A stretch of DNA of 64,000 bases, taken from Syntrophales bacterium. Lineage in GTDB: Bacteria; Desulfobacterota; Syntrophia; Syntrophales; UBA2210. Below, one piece after another: positions 25,314 through 33,992 of this stretch. The notes under the pieces are model-generated. The model did no database searches. It saw only the letters and a program-made list of their open reading frames with translations, and was not told the DNA's origin. The stretch covers positions 1 through 64,000 of the forward strand of contig JALOBE010000010.1 of assembly GCA_023228425.1 (NCBI GenBank). Direction: 5' to 3'. Position 1 is the stretch's first letter. Every line of letters starts with the position of its first letter. A program made the translations under genes and the position numbers.

Positions 25314-27193
25314 TCCCGCACCCTCTCTCCTGGATCATCCCGTGATTCAGGCCTGTAGTCCGGAACAATGCTGCTGAGCTTTTCCTTGATTTTCTCCGCC
25401 GAACAGGATTTTGAAACGGCAAGCAGTTCATCAACTTCCGCATTCAAACGTTCCCTGTTCACAGCGTTTCCCCGCAAAACCATGATCTTGTCGTGATGTG
25501 TCGGGATAATCCCCTCCCCCTCGGTAATGAGTTCTTCATAGAGCTTCTCTCCCGGCCTGAGTCCCGTATAGACAATTTTGATATCTTCGTCCGGTTCAAA
25601 ACCACTTAACCTGATGATGCTGCGTGCCATGTCCCGGATGCGGACCGGTTCTCCCATCTTCAAGATGAAGATCTCGCCCCCCTCGCCCATGGAACCCGCC
25701 TGCAGTATCAGCCGCGCCGCCTCGGGAATGCTCATGAAAAAACGGGTGACCTCCGGATGGGTCACCGTCACGGGCCCTCCTCGCGCGATCTGTCGCCTGA
25801 AGAGAGGAATCACAGATCCGGAGCTCCCGATCACGTTGCCGAAACGGACAGCCATGAACCGCGTCTGTCCCCGATGGTTCGCGCTCATGGCAAGGCATTC
25901 GCAAACTCGTTTTGTAGCCCCCATGATATTGGTCGGACGAACCGCCTTGTCGGTAGATACCATGACAAACTTTTCAGCTCCCGCGGCAAGGGCGCTTGCA
26001 ACGGCATGCTTCGTTCCCAACAGGTTATTTTCCACGGCCTCCCAGGGATTTGCCTCCTGGAGAGGAACATGCTTGTAGGCGGCGGCATGAAACACCACGA
26101 GAGGCTTGAAATCCCTGAAGATCCGATCGACCCTTTCCTCGTTCCTGAGGTCTGCGAGGTAAATCCCCGCTTTCAGGCCCTGGAACTGGTCCCGAAGATC
26201 GATTTCCACCTGGTAGAGATTATATTCGCTGAAATCGACAAGGCCCAACGCTGATGGTCTGAAACGGGCGACCTGTCGCGTCAGCTCGGCGCCGATGGAT
26301 CCCCCCGCGCCGGTTATCAGCACCCGTTTGCCGGTCAGAAACGCCCCGATTTGCCGACTGTCAAGATACACCTCATCCCGCCCTATCACGTCAGCGATCG
26401 TCACCTCCCGGACCATGGTCAGTGATACCTTGCCGTCAATCAATTCCCCCAGGGGCGGCATGGTCTTGAAGGGTTTACCCGACGCTTCACAGACGGCAAC
26501 GATCTGTTTCATCTCGGCGCTCGTTGCCGAGGGTAAGGTAATGAGAATCTCGTCAAACTGATCCCGGATCTGATCAACCATGGTGATGCCGCCCATCACC
26601 GGAACGCCGTGAATCGTCTTGCCCTGCTTGCCCGGATCGTCATCGAGAATTCCCACAAGGGTCACTTTGATGCGATCATTCTCCATTATTTCCCGAATGA
26701 TCCGTTCACCGGCATCACCGGCGCCGATGAGGAGCAGTCTCTTTCCTTTCCGCGCCATCAGACCGGTGCCGAGGGAAAATCCCGGTGTGATTCCTGAAAA
26801 ATACAGGCGCACACCCAGACGGCTGCCGGCAACGAAAAACAGGGCAAGTATGAAATCGATTACGACAACGGAGCGGGGGAAGAACTCCAGTCGATAGAGA
26901 AAGAAAATAGCCAGGAGGATTGAAAAGGAGGAAAGAATATTCGCCTTGAACAGGTTTATCATGTCCATGATGCTGGTGTAGCGCCACATGCCCCGATAGA
27001 GGTTGAAATAGTAAAACAGGACAATCTTCAGGACGATCACCAGAGGCAGGGTCTTTTTAACAAACCCCAGCGGTAGCGCCGGGATCTGCCCCTCGTAACG
27101 GATCCAGAACGCTCCGTAATAGGCGAGAGCGATCATGATCATGTCGATCATGATCATGAACCAGAAATTTCTGTTCCGAATGATTGCTTTCAT
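25292..27193 (-). CDS. CapD/WbpM-like membrane nucleoside-diphosphate sugar dehydratase
   Basis: Inner-membrane protein of 633 aa from the chosen start. It has four N-terminal membrane helices, a first Rossmann-like domain (LLIGAGDAGERII) and a SDR domain (VLITGAGGSIGAELTRQ). The catalytic region STDKAVRPTNIMGATK has Met-x-x-x-Lys in place of Tyr-x-x-x-Lys, as in WbpM-type UDP-GlcNAc 4,6-dehydratases. It should make a 6-deoxy-4-keto sugar for the same glycan. ATG 27193 overlaps the wecB stop codon as ATGA, which decides the start over longer frames. Confidence 0.9.
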   Translation of the reverse strand: MKAIIRNRNFWFMIMIDMIMIALAYYGAFWIRYEGQIPALPLGFVKKTLPLVIVLKIVLFYYFNLYRGMWRYTSIMDMINLFKANILSSFSILLAIFFLYRLEFFPRSVVVIDFILALFFVAGSRLGVRLYFSGITPGFSLGTGLMARKGKRLLLIGAGDAGERIIREIMENDRIKVTLVGILDDDPGKQGKTIHGVPVMGGITMVDQIRDQFDEILITLPSATSAEMKQIVAVCEASGKPFKTMPPLGELIDGKVSLTMVREVTIADVIGRDEVYLDSRQIGAFLTGKRVLITGAGGSIGAELTRQVARFRPSALGLVDFSEYNLYQVEIDLRDQFQGLKAGIYLADLRNEERVDRIFRDFKPLVVFHAAAYKHVPLQEANPWEAVENNLLGTKHAVASALAAGAEKFVMVSTDKAVRPTNIMGATKRVCECLAMSANHRGQTRFMAVRFGNVIGSSGSVIPLFRRQIARGGPVTVTHPEVTRFFMSIPEAARLILQAGSMGEGGEIFILKMGEPVRIRDMARSIIRLSGFEPDEDIKIVYTGLRPGEKLYEELITEGEGIIPTHHDKIMVLRGNAVNRERLNAEVDELLAVSKSCSAEKIKEKLSSIVPDYRPESRDDPGERVREWNLSKE

Positions 27194-28293
27194 AGTCCGC
27201 AGGTCAGTATGGCATTGACAATCCGCTCGGCGGCATTTCCGTCCCAAAATTTGGGAATTCGTCCCTTCTTGATGTCCCCCTCCCTGAACCGGAGGTAGGC
27301 GTCTTGTATCCCCCGGCCTGCCGTTCCCACCAGCGTGTTGGTCCCCTCATCGACCGTCACGGGCCGCTCTGTATTATCCCGAATTGTAAAGCAGGGTACT
27401 CCCAAGGCTGTGGTCTCCTCCTGGAGGCCGCCGCTGTCGGTGAGCACAAGGGACGCGTCCTTCCACAACGTCAGAAAAGGCATATAGGACAGAGGGGCTG
27501 TCATGTAGATGCCCGATTTTCCGACCAGGCTCGTCAGGCCGAACTCCTCGACATTCTTACTCGTTCTCGGATGTACTGGAAACACCAGGGGCATGTCTTC
27601 GGATATTTCCGCCAAGGCCATCATGATCTCCAGGAATGTTTCACGTTCATCAACATTTGACGGCCGGTGAAGCGTCACAACGCCGTAGGGTCCGGCCCGC
27701 ATTATTTCCCTGATCCCGGGTTCGAGAGAAACATCGGCCGTAGCGAGCTTTTTAATCTGGGAGTAAAGCGTGTCGATCATCACGTTTCCCACAAAATGAA
27801 TCGATGTCTCCCCATGCCCCTCACGCCGCAGGTTCTCAATTCCGTCCTTTTCTGTCACAAACAGCAGGTCGGAGATGGAATCCGTAACAATGCGGTTAAT
27901 CTCCTCGGGCATGGTCCTGTCACCGCTTCGCAGGCCCGCTTCCACGTGGGCCACAGTGATTAGCAGCTTCTTTGCCGTCACGGAGCAGGCCAGGGTGGAA
28001 TTCACGTCACCCACCACGATCACTATGTCAGGCTTTTCCTTGATACAGACCTTCTCGAAGGACGTCATGACCTTTGCTGTCTGAACGGCGTGACTTCCCG
28101 ATCCCGCGCCCAGAAAATACCGGGGTTTCGGAATCGACAGGTCCTCGAAAAAAGCGTGGGACATCTCGTAGTCGTAATGCTGCCCCGTGTGAACCAGCCG
28201 GCAATCCATCCTTCCCGAAGCCATTGCAGCCCGGTACACCGGCGCTGCTTTTACGAAATTAGGCCGGGCACCCGCCACCAGCAGTACCTTCAT
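27190..28293 (-). CDS. UDP-N-acetylglucosamine 2-epimerase family (WecB/WbpI)
   Basis: Non-hydrolysing 2-epimerase, 367 aa. It starts VLLVAGARPNFVKAAPVYRA and carries HVEAGLRSGD, GVVTLHRPSNV and DSGGLQEETTALG, all family motifs. It could convert UDP-GlcNAc to UDP-ManNAc (WecB) or the diacetamido uronic acid to its mannose form (WbpI). The wbpA, wbpB-D and wbpE neighbours favour the latter. ATG 28293 has a strong GGGAGG ribosome site. It lies between the aminotransferase and the dehydratase in the operon. Confidence 0.9.
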   Translation of the reverse strand: MKVLLVAGARPNFVKAAPVYRAAMASGRMDCRLVHTGQHYDYEMSHAFFEDLSIPKPRYFLGAGSGSHAVQTAKVMTSFEKVCIKEKPDIVIVVGDVNSTLACSVTAKKLLITVAHVEAGLRSGDRTMPEEINRIVTDSISDLLFVTEKDGIENLRREGHGETSIHFVGNVMIDTLYSQIKKLATADVSLEPGIREIMRAGPYGVVTLHRPSNVDERETFLEIMMALAEISEDMPLVFPVHPRTSKNVEEFGLTSLVGKSGIYMTAPLSYMPFLTLWKDASLVLTDSGGLQEETTALGVPCFTIRDNTERPVTVDEGTNTLVGTAGRGIQDAYLRFREGDIKKGRIPKFWDGNAAERIVNAILTCGL

Positions 28294-28419
28294 ATGCACC
28301 TCCCTGGACGAACCCTCCTGTTGTCGCCTATACATGCATTATGACATAGCGCATTGGCGGATGCCTGTAAATAAAAGAGATATGTTTTTTCATTGATGTG
28401 CCGATCAGAGACCGCTGCT

Positions 28420-29583
28420 TTACCGAACAAGCGCCGCCACAACAGCATTCTGGTTTTCCCGGGTCAGGTAGGGATGCATGGGCAGACTGAATATACGGCG
28501 GGAAATCTTCTCTGATTCCGGAAAATCTCCCGTGCCATACCCGAAGGACCCGTAGGCGGGTTGCAGATGAAGGGGCTTCGGATAGTAGATGACGGAGGGA
28601 ATGCCCTCCCGGTTCAGGATGTCCCTGAGATTGTCGCGATGGGTCTCGTCGCGGGCCAGAAGTGAATACTGAGCCCAGGTGGAGGTGCAGCCCGGGGGGA
28701 TTGCAGGGGTCACCAGGGACGGAACGGCATCGTTTATGAGTCGGGTGTATCGTTGCGCCACTTTCCGGCGGAGAAGGATCTCTTCGGGAAAAATATCCAG
28801 CTTCGCCAGCAGGATGGCCGCCTGAATAGTGTCCAGGCGACCGTTGATGCCGATACGGATGTTTTCGTACTTGTCCCTTCCCTGGCCGTGAACGCGGATA
28901 GACCGCATGATCCCCGCCAACTCGTCGTCATCGGTGAAACACATGCCTCCATCGCCGTAGCACCCCAGGGGCTTGGCGGGGAAGAAGGACGTGCAGGCAA
29001 CGGATGCCAGTGAGCCGGTGGATTTCCCGTTGCAGACAGCACCCAGGGACTGGGCCGCGTCTTCAATAACAAAGAGACCCTCTGAACGGGCGATGGCATT
29101 GATGGCCTCATAGTCGGCGGGAAGGCCGAAGAGATCCACGGGGATGACTCCCCGGGGAACAAGTGGTATGTCCTGGTCCATGTCCGGCAGGGGGTGTCCC
29201 GAAGAATCCCGCGCCTTTACAGACTCGATAGCCCGAATGAGGGCTTCGGGATCCAGATTGTAGGTTACGGGGTCGATATCGACAAACACCGGCGTGGCAC
29301 CCAGGAGGCTGATCACTTCAGCGGTGGCCATGAAGGTGAAGGGGGTAGTGAAAACGGCGTCTCCAGGCCCAACTTTATGGGCCATGAGGGCCATAAGCAG
29401 GGCATCCGTACCGGAAGCGCAACTTATGGCGTGCCGGGTTCCCGTGAAGGCTGCAAGCCGCCCCTCCAGATCATTGATTTCAGGACCCATGATGTACTGC
29501 CCGTGGGCCAGGACCCGCTGGATGTTGGCGTCGATCGTGTCTTTTATACGCCGCTGCTGGACAGCGAGATCGATGAAATGCAT
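28420..29583 (-). CDS. wbpE: DegT/DnrJ/EryC1 sugar aminotransferase (WbpE-like)
   Basis: PLP-dependent aminotransferase, 387 aa, first gene of the polysaccharide operon. The DegT family motifs are present: GTRHAISCASGTDALLMAL, ViEDAAQSLGA, and FFPAKPLGCYGDGG with the PLP-binding Lys. It closely fits the WbpE/WlbC group that aminates UDP-3-keto-GlcNAcA using glutamate. The wbpB-D fusion downstream would make its substrate and acetylate its product. The start has no close alternatives, and a promoter-like site lies about 50-80 bases upstream. Confidence 0.9.
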   Translation of the reverse strand: MHFIDLAVQQRRIKDTIDANIQRVLAHGQYIMGPEINDLEGRLAAFTGTRHAISCASGTDALLMALMAHKVGPGDAVFTTPFTFMATAEVISLLGATPVFVDIDPVTYNLDPEALIRAIESVKARDSSGHPLPDMDQDIPLVPRGVIPVDLFGLPADYEAINAIARSEGLFVIEDAAQSLGAVCNGKSTGSLASVACTSFFPAKPLGCYGDGGMCFTDDDELAGIMRSIRVHGQGRDKYENIRIGINGRLDTIQAAILLAKLDIFPEEILLRRKVAQRYTRLINDAVPSLVTPAIPPGCTSTWAQYSLLARDETHRDNLRDILNREGIPSVIYYPKPLHLQPAYGSFGYGTGDFPESEKISRRIFSLPMHPYLTRENQNAVVAALVR

Positions 29584-29633
29584 GGCGTCCCTTGTTTCTC
29601 CTGTGCGTGGATGACACTGAATGATAGCGATAG

Positions 29634-29662
29634 TGTGTATAAAAGAGGTGAGGATTTGTCAA
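29634..29662 (-). promoter_or_regulatory. Putative promoter of the wbpE-led polysaccharide operon
   Basis: A perfect TTGACA (29657-29662) is followed after 17 bases by TACACA (29634-29639), within a TTTTATACACAC stretch. It lies about 50 bases before the wbpE start, in the 265-base gap shared with the divergent HAD gene. Confidence 0.5.
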
Positions 29663-29848
29663 GTCGCTTGTCCGGCCCGGTACTTTCTCTTTCGGATCCT
29701 CTGTGGTATACGGGTCACTATTGTATGTTTGTCCCTCGGGACATTCGAGGAATGATGCCATTGGATTCGTTGTTTCACGACATCATCGACAGTACCGGAA
29801 CTGGTATGTATGAAGGGACACGACAAATCACGCGGCCGGGGTGAAACG

Positions 29849-30514
29849 ATGTACGATGTAAGTGCGGTAGTTTTTGACTTCGACGGCACGCTGGCCGAGT
29901 TGAACGTTGATTTCAGGCGCATGCGGACCCGGGTGCTGGAGAGTATTCGATCCCACGGAGAGTATCCGGAATCGTTCGAAGAACTCTTCGCCCTGGAAAT
30001 GGTGGCCGGGGCGTCGCGCATGATTGCGGCCCGGAATCCGGCCGAAGCGGATGAATTCCGAAGGCAAGCCATGGAAATCATCCGCGAAGCCGAGATGGAG
30101 GGTGCCGCCCGGGGAAACATTTTCGATGGCATTCCAGCCATGTTCCTCGATCTCAGGGAACGGAACATCCGGACGGCGGTGGTAACCCGCAACTGCAGAG
30201 AGGCTGTTTGTACCATCTACCCTGCCATTGAAGACCACGCGGACCTCCTGGTTGCCAGGGACGGAATTATCCGGGTCAAACCAGACCCCGGTCACCTGCT
30301 GGCAGCCCTGGAAAGGCTGGAGGTACCGTCCGGGAAGGCTTTCATGGTGGGTGATCATCCTATGGACATAGAGACGGGAAAGGCTGCCGGAACTTTCACC
30401 GCCGGAGTCCTTACGGGTCTTTCGTCTCGAGAAAGTCTCCTGGAAGCCGGATGCGACGTAATCCTGGACAGGGCCGCACACATAGCGGATATCCTGAAAG
30501 ATGTCCCCCGCTGA
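29849..30514 (+). CDS. HAD family hydrolase, phosphoglycolate-phosphatase-like
   Basis: A 221-aa cytosolic phosphatase of the haloacid dehalogenase superfamily. Motif I is FDFDGTLAEL, motif II is VVTRN, motif III is RVKPDPGHL with Lys, and motif IV is GDHPMDIETGKAAG. A helical cap lies between motifs I and II (about residues 15-85). The ATG at 29849 has GGGGTGAAA upstream; a longer in-frame start at 29810 lacks one. It is transcribed divergently from the polysaccharide operon and followed by repeat copy C. The substrate is unknown; salvage or house-cleaning of a small phosphate ester is likely. Confidence 0.85.
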   Translation: MYDVSAVVFDFDGTLAELNVDFRRMRTRVLESIRSHGEYPESFEELFALEMVAGASRMIAARNPAEADEFRRQAMEIIREAEMEGAARGNIFDGIPAMFLDLRERNIRTAVVTRNCREAVCTIYPAIEDHADLLVARDGIIRVKPDPGHLLAALERLEVPSGKAFMVGDHPMDIETGKAAGTFTAGVLTGLSSRESLLEAGCDVILDRAAHIADILKDVPR

Positions 30515-30552
30515 TCGATTACCGGACTCGCGGAAGGGCGCCTGCGACAATC

Positions 30553-30746
30553 TTGACGAACTCGAAAAAAGTCGGAAAACGTCCCGTCCGCGGGCGGCTT
30601 TGTAAAAAGTTCCTTGAGACAAACCACAAAGCACGCATATGAGACGTACCTTGAAGTACGCCGCAGTGACGGAGACCGGAGCACACTTAAGCATCCGGGC
30701 ACAGCGCCGGAGGTCATGGATCCGGCACTTTTTCCGAAGCCGTCAA
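30553..30746 (+). repeat. Dispersed repeat copy C
   Basis: About 195 bases, from TTGACGAACTCG to CCGAAGCCGTCAA. It keeps GTCGGAAAACGTC and GGCGGCTTTGTAAAAAG on the left and a GCCGGAGGTCATGGATCCGGC hairpin on the right. It fills most of the gap between the HAD gene and the PTPS-like gene. Confidence 0.75.
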
Positions 30747-30764
30747 TCTCCTGGGAAGCGTGAA

Positions 30765-30793
30765 TTGACACGATGGAAATCAGGTATTAGAGT
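30765..30793 (+). promoter_or_regulatory. Putative promoter of the PTPS-folE2 pair, possibly leaderless
   Basis: TTGACA (30765-30770), a 17-base spacer and TAGAGT (30788-30793). The predicted start site falls at about 30800, which is the A of the ATG of the next gene. No ribosome site precedes that ATG, so the mRNA may be leaderless. Confidence 0.5.
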
Positions 30794-30799
30794 AGTACC

Positions 30800-31177
30800 A
30801 TGTATACGATAACGATACGAAAAACATTTTCTGCCGCCCACACGATCACCCTTGGCAGCATCGGGGAGCCCATGCACGGCCATAACTTCGCCGTGGAAAT
30901 CTCTCTGGAATCCGGAGAACTCGACCAGGAAGGCGTGGTTGCCGATTTTCGGGACATCAAGCGTCATGCCGATGCGGTCCTGAAAGATCTGGACCACACC
31001 TACCTGAACGATGTCCCCGCATTCAACAACGTCCCCCCTACGGCGGAGAATATCGCCCGCCACATTTTCGACAGCCTGGAAAGGGCATTCTCTCCCGGCA
31101 GAACCCGAATTTCGCGTGTCACCGTGTGGGAATCGGAGAGCGCCCGCGCATCCTATGGGAGAGACGGCAGTGGTTGA
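30800..31177 (+). CDS. 6-pyruvoyltetrahydropterin synthase paralogue, PTPS-III-like
   Basis: A small T-fold enzyme of 125 aa. The zinc ligands are visible: FSAAH and MHGHN. The catalytic Cys of QueD/PTPS, four residues before HGH, is Gly here, and a Glu sits three before it (GEPMHGH). That pattern is known from PTPS-III enzymes, which cleave dihydroneopterin triphosphate directly to the 6-hydroxymethyl pterin and replace dihydroneopterin aldolase (FolB). The overlapping downstream folE2 supports a folate role. A QueD role in queuosine synthesis is the alternative but would need the Cys. The ATG has no clear ribosome site. Confidence 0.78.
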   Translation: MYTITIRKTFSAAHTITLGSIGEPMHGHNFAVEISLESGELDQEGVVADFRDIKRHADAVLKDLDHTYLNDVPAFNNVPPTAENIARHIFDSLERAFSPGRTRISRVTVWESESARASYGRDGSG

Positions 31178-31964
31178 CGTTCAAAGTCGGCGGGATCATC
31201 GGAAAATCGACATCCAGAAGGTGGGCGTAAAGGGCGTCAAGTACCCCGTTATCGTACTGGACAAGAAAAGGGGTACCCAGCATGTCAATGCCACGGTCAA
31301 CATGTATGTCAATCTTCCCCATCGGTTCAGGGGGACCCACATGAGCCGGTTCCTGGAAATTCTCAACAAGTACCACGGCGAGATCAATATCAGGACCTTT
31401 CAGACCATAATCAGGACCATACGGGAAAGGCTCGCCGGCGAATCGGCCTACATGGAGATCGAATTCCCCTATTTTGTGGAGAAGAAGGCCCCCGTTTCCC
31501 GATTGCGGAGCCTCATGGAATACCGCTGCGCCTTCATCGGCGAAAACCGCCGGGATCACATGGATTTTTTGGTAGCTCTGACAGTACCCGTGACGACTCT
31601 CTGTCCCTGTTCTAAAGAGATCAGCGCCGGAGGTGCCCACAATCAGCGAAGTCTGGTAACGGTGAGGCTCCGGTTCAGAAAATTCTTCTGGATCGAGGAC
31701 ATCATCAGCCTGGTGGAACAGTCCGCCAGTGGCGAGGTCTTCTCACTGCTCAAGCGTTCGGACGAAAAGCACGTCACCGAGAAGGCCTTTGAAAACCCCA
31801 TGTTCGTGGAGGACGTGGTGCGGAGCGTGGCGGAAAAATTGAAGGCCGATTCTAATTTCACCTGGTACAGCGTGGAGGCTGAAAACATGGAAAGCATCCA
31901 CAATCACAGCGCTTACGCATATACCGAATCAGAAAACCGGCCTTCTTCTACCGAAGGACCATGA
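31170..31964 (+). CDS. folE2: GTP cyclohydrolase IB (FolE2)
   Basis: Makes dihydroneopterin triphosphate from GTP, the first folate step, as the alternative metal-flexible enzyme. The 264-aa product has VPVTTLCPCSKEIS with the catalytic Cys, GAHNQRS, and GVKGVKYPVIV at the front, all FolE2 features. The GTG at 31170 is chosen for its GGGAGAG at proper spacing; an ATG at 31155 is in frame. Either way it overlaps the PTPS-like gene, so the two are translationally coupled. Its 3' end overlaps the convergent aarF-like gene by 17 bases. Confidence 0.92.
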   Translation: MVDVQSRRDHRKIDIQKVGVKGVKYPVIVLDKKRGTQHVNATVNMYVNLPHRFRGTHMSRFLEILNKYHGEINIRTFQTIIRTIRERLAGESAYMEIEFPYFVEKKAPVSRLRSLMEYRCAFIGENRRDHMDFLVALTVPVTTLCPCSKEISAGGAHNQRSLVTVRLRFRKFFWIEDIISLVEQSASGEVFSLLKRSDEKHVTEKAFENPMFVEDVVRSVAEKLKADSNFTWYSVEAENMESIHNHSAYAYTESENRPSSTEGP

Positions 31965-33621
31965 TGACCCCCAGGGCGGCGGCCAGGCAGATTCCGGTAA
32001 GGCCCGCCACGGAGAAGCCGAAAAACAGCGGTCCCGTCTCCATCCCGATCATGACCGACGAACCGATCACGAGAGATGCCGCGATCAGCCCCAGGCTGAT
32101 TCGATTGGCGGACTGCCTCATGGCGTGGGTTATGGGCTCCAGACCCCGGTGGTCGAAGGAGGCCTTGAGTTTCCCCTGCTTCAACTGCCGCATGATCTCC
32201 CGCGTTTCCCGGGGAAGCTCCCGCAGGAGCTTCATGGCGTCACCACCGCTGTCAAAGAATTCTTCCGCGAGCCGGCCCGGCCGGTAGCGCTGAAGCTTCA
32301 AACGCCGGACGTGGGGCTCGGCCCGGGCGGTCATGTCGAAGTCGGGGGCCAGCATCAGGCCCAGCCCTTCCGTGGTGGCCAGGGCCTTGAGCATCAGGTA
32401 CTTGTCAAAGGGAAGCCACAACCGGTGACGGAGAATCAGATCCAGAATCCTGTTCAGCACCTGCTCGATGCGAATTTCTTTGAGCGGCCGAAAAGCATAG
32501 AGCTCGATCAGATGGGACATGTCGGACTCCAGGGTCCGCCGGTCCGGCTCTTCATCGAACTCGACGATGGCCAGCAGGGCGTCGGTCACTTTCCGTTCGT
32601 CCTTCCGGACAATAGCGAAGGCCATATCGGCCATTTCATCCCGTGAGCGTCGGTCCACAGTGCCCATCATACCGAAATCGAGGTAGCAGATGACGTTGTC
32701 GGGAAGAATGAAAATGTTCCCCGGATGGGGATCGGCATGGAAAAAACCGTAGTCGAATATCTGGGCGAAGAGCAGGTCGGCTCCCCGCTGCGCTATGAGC
32801 GTGCGATCGTAACCCGCCGCGTCGAGATCGTCAAGATTCGATGCCTTTATGCCCGACACATATTCCATGACGAGAATTTCTTTGGTCGACAGGTCCCGAA
32901 AAACACGCGGCACATGGATGGTGGGGTTGTCCCGGAACTGGCCGGCGAAGCGATCGGCGTAGGAGGCTTCCAGAGTGTAGTCGATTTCGTTCTCCAGGGT
33001 GCGGGCGAATTCCTCCACGATTTTTGTGGGCCGGAAAAAACGGATCTCTTCCAGGTGCTCCTCCATAAGCGAGGCCAGGTGGAGAAGAATTTCAAGGTCC
33101 ACCTCTATACCCGCACTGATACCCGGCCGCCTCACTTTGACGACCACCTCGTCTCCGCTTTTGAGTCGGCCCCGGTACACCTGCCCGATGGATGCCGCCG
33201 CCAGAGGCTCTTCGTCAAAACGCTCAAAAAGAGTCTCCAGCGGGCCACCGATCTCCCCTTCCAGTACGTCGCGCATTGTGTGAAAAGGAACCTGCACCAC
33301 GTCATCCTGAAGCTTCTCGAGCTCCCTGATCATGTCCGGGGGCAGCATGTCGGGCCGGGTCGACAGAATCTGCCCCAGCTTGACAAACGTGGGACCCAGT
33401 TCTTCAAGGGCCATCCGTATCCGTTCGGCCCGGGTGTGCTTTTCGATATTCTTCGATCGTGATCGCGTCACGAACTGGATGCCCGTTTCCAGGTAGCCGC
33501 CCCTGTTGATCCGGTCGATGAGGTCGCCGAAACCGAACTTGATCATCACGGCCAGGATCTGCCGATACCTGTTGATGTGCCGGTAGGTCCGGGAAACGAA
33601 CCCGATTTTGCGGATGAGCAT
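31948..33621 (-). CDS. AarF/UbiB (ABC1/ADCK) family protein kinase-like
   Basis: A 557-aa atypical kinase-like protein. It starts with the KxGQ-type helix (LGPTFVKLGQILSTRPD), has an Ala-rich nucleotide loop (AAASIGQVYRGRL), HADPHPGNIF as catalytic loop and CYLDFGMMG in place of DFG. Two C-terminal membrane helices (residues about 505-555) anchor it. UbiB members support ubiquinone or menaquinone synthesis or lipid transport; the role here is not shown. It follows the phasin-like gene by 3 bases and converges on folE2. Confidence 0.88.
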   Translation of the reverse strand: MLIRKIGFVSRTYRHINRYRQILAVMIKFGFGDLIDRINRGGYLETGIQFVTRSRSKNIEKHTRAERIRMALEELGPTFVKLGQILSTRPDMLPPDMIRELEKLQDDVVQVPFHTMRDVLEGEIGGPLETLFERFDEEPLAAASIGQVYRGRLKSGDEVVVKVRRPGISAGIEVDLEILLHLASLMEEHLEEIRFFRPTKIVEEFARTLENEIDYTLEASYADRFAGQFRDNPTIHVPRVFRDLSTKEILVMEYVSGIKASNLDDLDAAGYDRTLIAQRGADLLFAQIFDYGFFHADPHPGNIFILPDNVICYLDFGMMGTVDRRSRDEMADMAFAIVRKDERKVTDALLAIVEFDEEPDRRTLESDMSHLIELYAFRPLKEIRIEQVLNRILDLILRHRLWLPFDKYLMLKALATTEGLGLMLAPDFDMTARAEPHVRRLKLQRYRPGRLAEEFFDSGGDAMKLLRELPRETREIMRQLKQGKLKASFDHRGLEPITHAMRQSANRISLGLIAASLVIGSSVMIGMETGPLFFGFSVAGLTGICLAAALGVIMVLR

Positions 33622-33624
33622 GGA

Positions 33625-33927
33625 CTATTCCCCGCTCTTTGAGGCCTTCTCCAGGGCCGTCACCTTCTTTCTGAGTTTGTCGAATTCGTCCCTGCTGACG
33701 ATGTTCATAGTCTTCAGGGCATCTTTCACGGCCTTGTCGATGTTCTTCGCGAGGTCTTTTTTCATTTCTTTTGATTTCCTGATCATCTCGTCCACGGTTT
33801 CCCGGCCCTCTTTTTCGGAGATTTCTCCCCGCTTGATCAGGTCGTCCATGAACTCTTCGGCCTTTTCCCGGCTCAGAGACACAAGACCAAAGCCCATAAG
33901 GATGCTTTTTCTGATAAAATTTGACAT
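33625..33927 (-). CDS. Phasin-like coiled-coil protein
   Basis: A 100-aa, Lys/Glu-rich helical protein. A short hydrophobic start (ILMGFGLVSLSREKAEEF) is followed by long amphipathic helices and ends in a heptad-like segment (DEFDKLRKKVTALEKA). It resembles the PhaF/PhaI-type family annotated as polyhydroxyalkanoate granule-associated or phasin regulators. No PHA synthase is in the window, so that function is only a family guess. The ATG has GGAGGAG upstream. It lies 3 bases before the aarF-like gene, forming a two-gene operon. Confidence 0.75.
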   Translation of the reverse strand: MSNFIRKSILMGFGLVSLSREKAEEFMDDLIKRGEISEKEGRETVDEMIRKSKEMKKDLAKNIDKAVKDALKTMNIVSRDEFDKLRKKVTALEKASKSGE

Positions 33928-33992
33928 GGCTTTTCTCCTCCCCCGTCATGGGCGCGTATCGCGTCGTCCCCGGCTTCACGGGGATGACAGAA

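Noticed and set aside
30800..31177. QueD (6-carboxytetrahydropterin synthase)
   Set aside because: The catalytic Cys is absent and the gene is coupled to folE2, so a PTPS-III folate role fits better.
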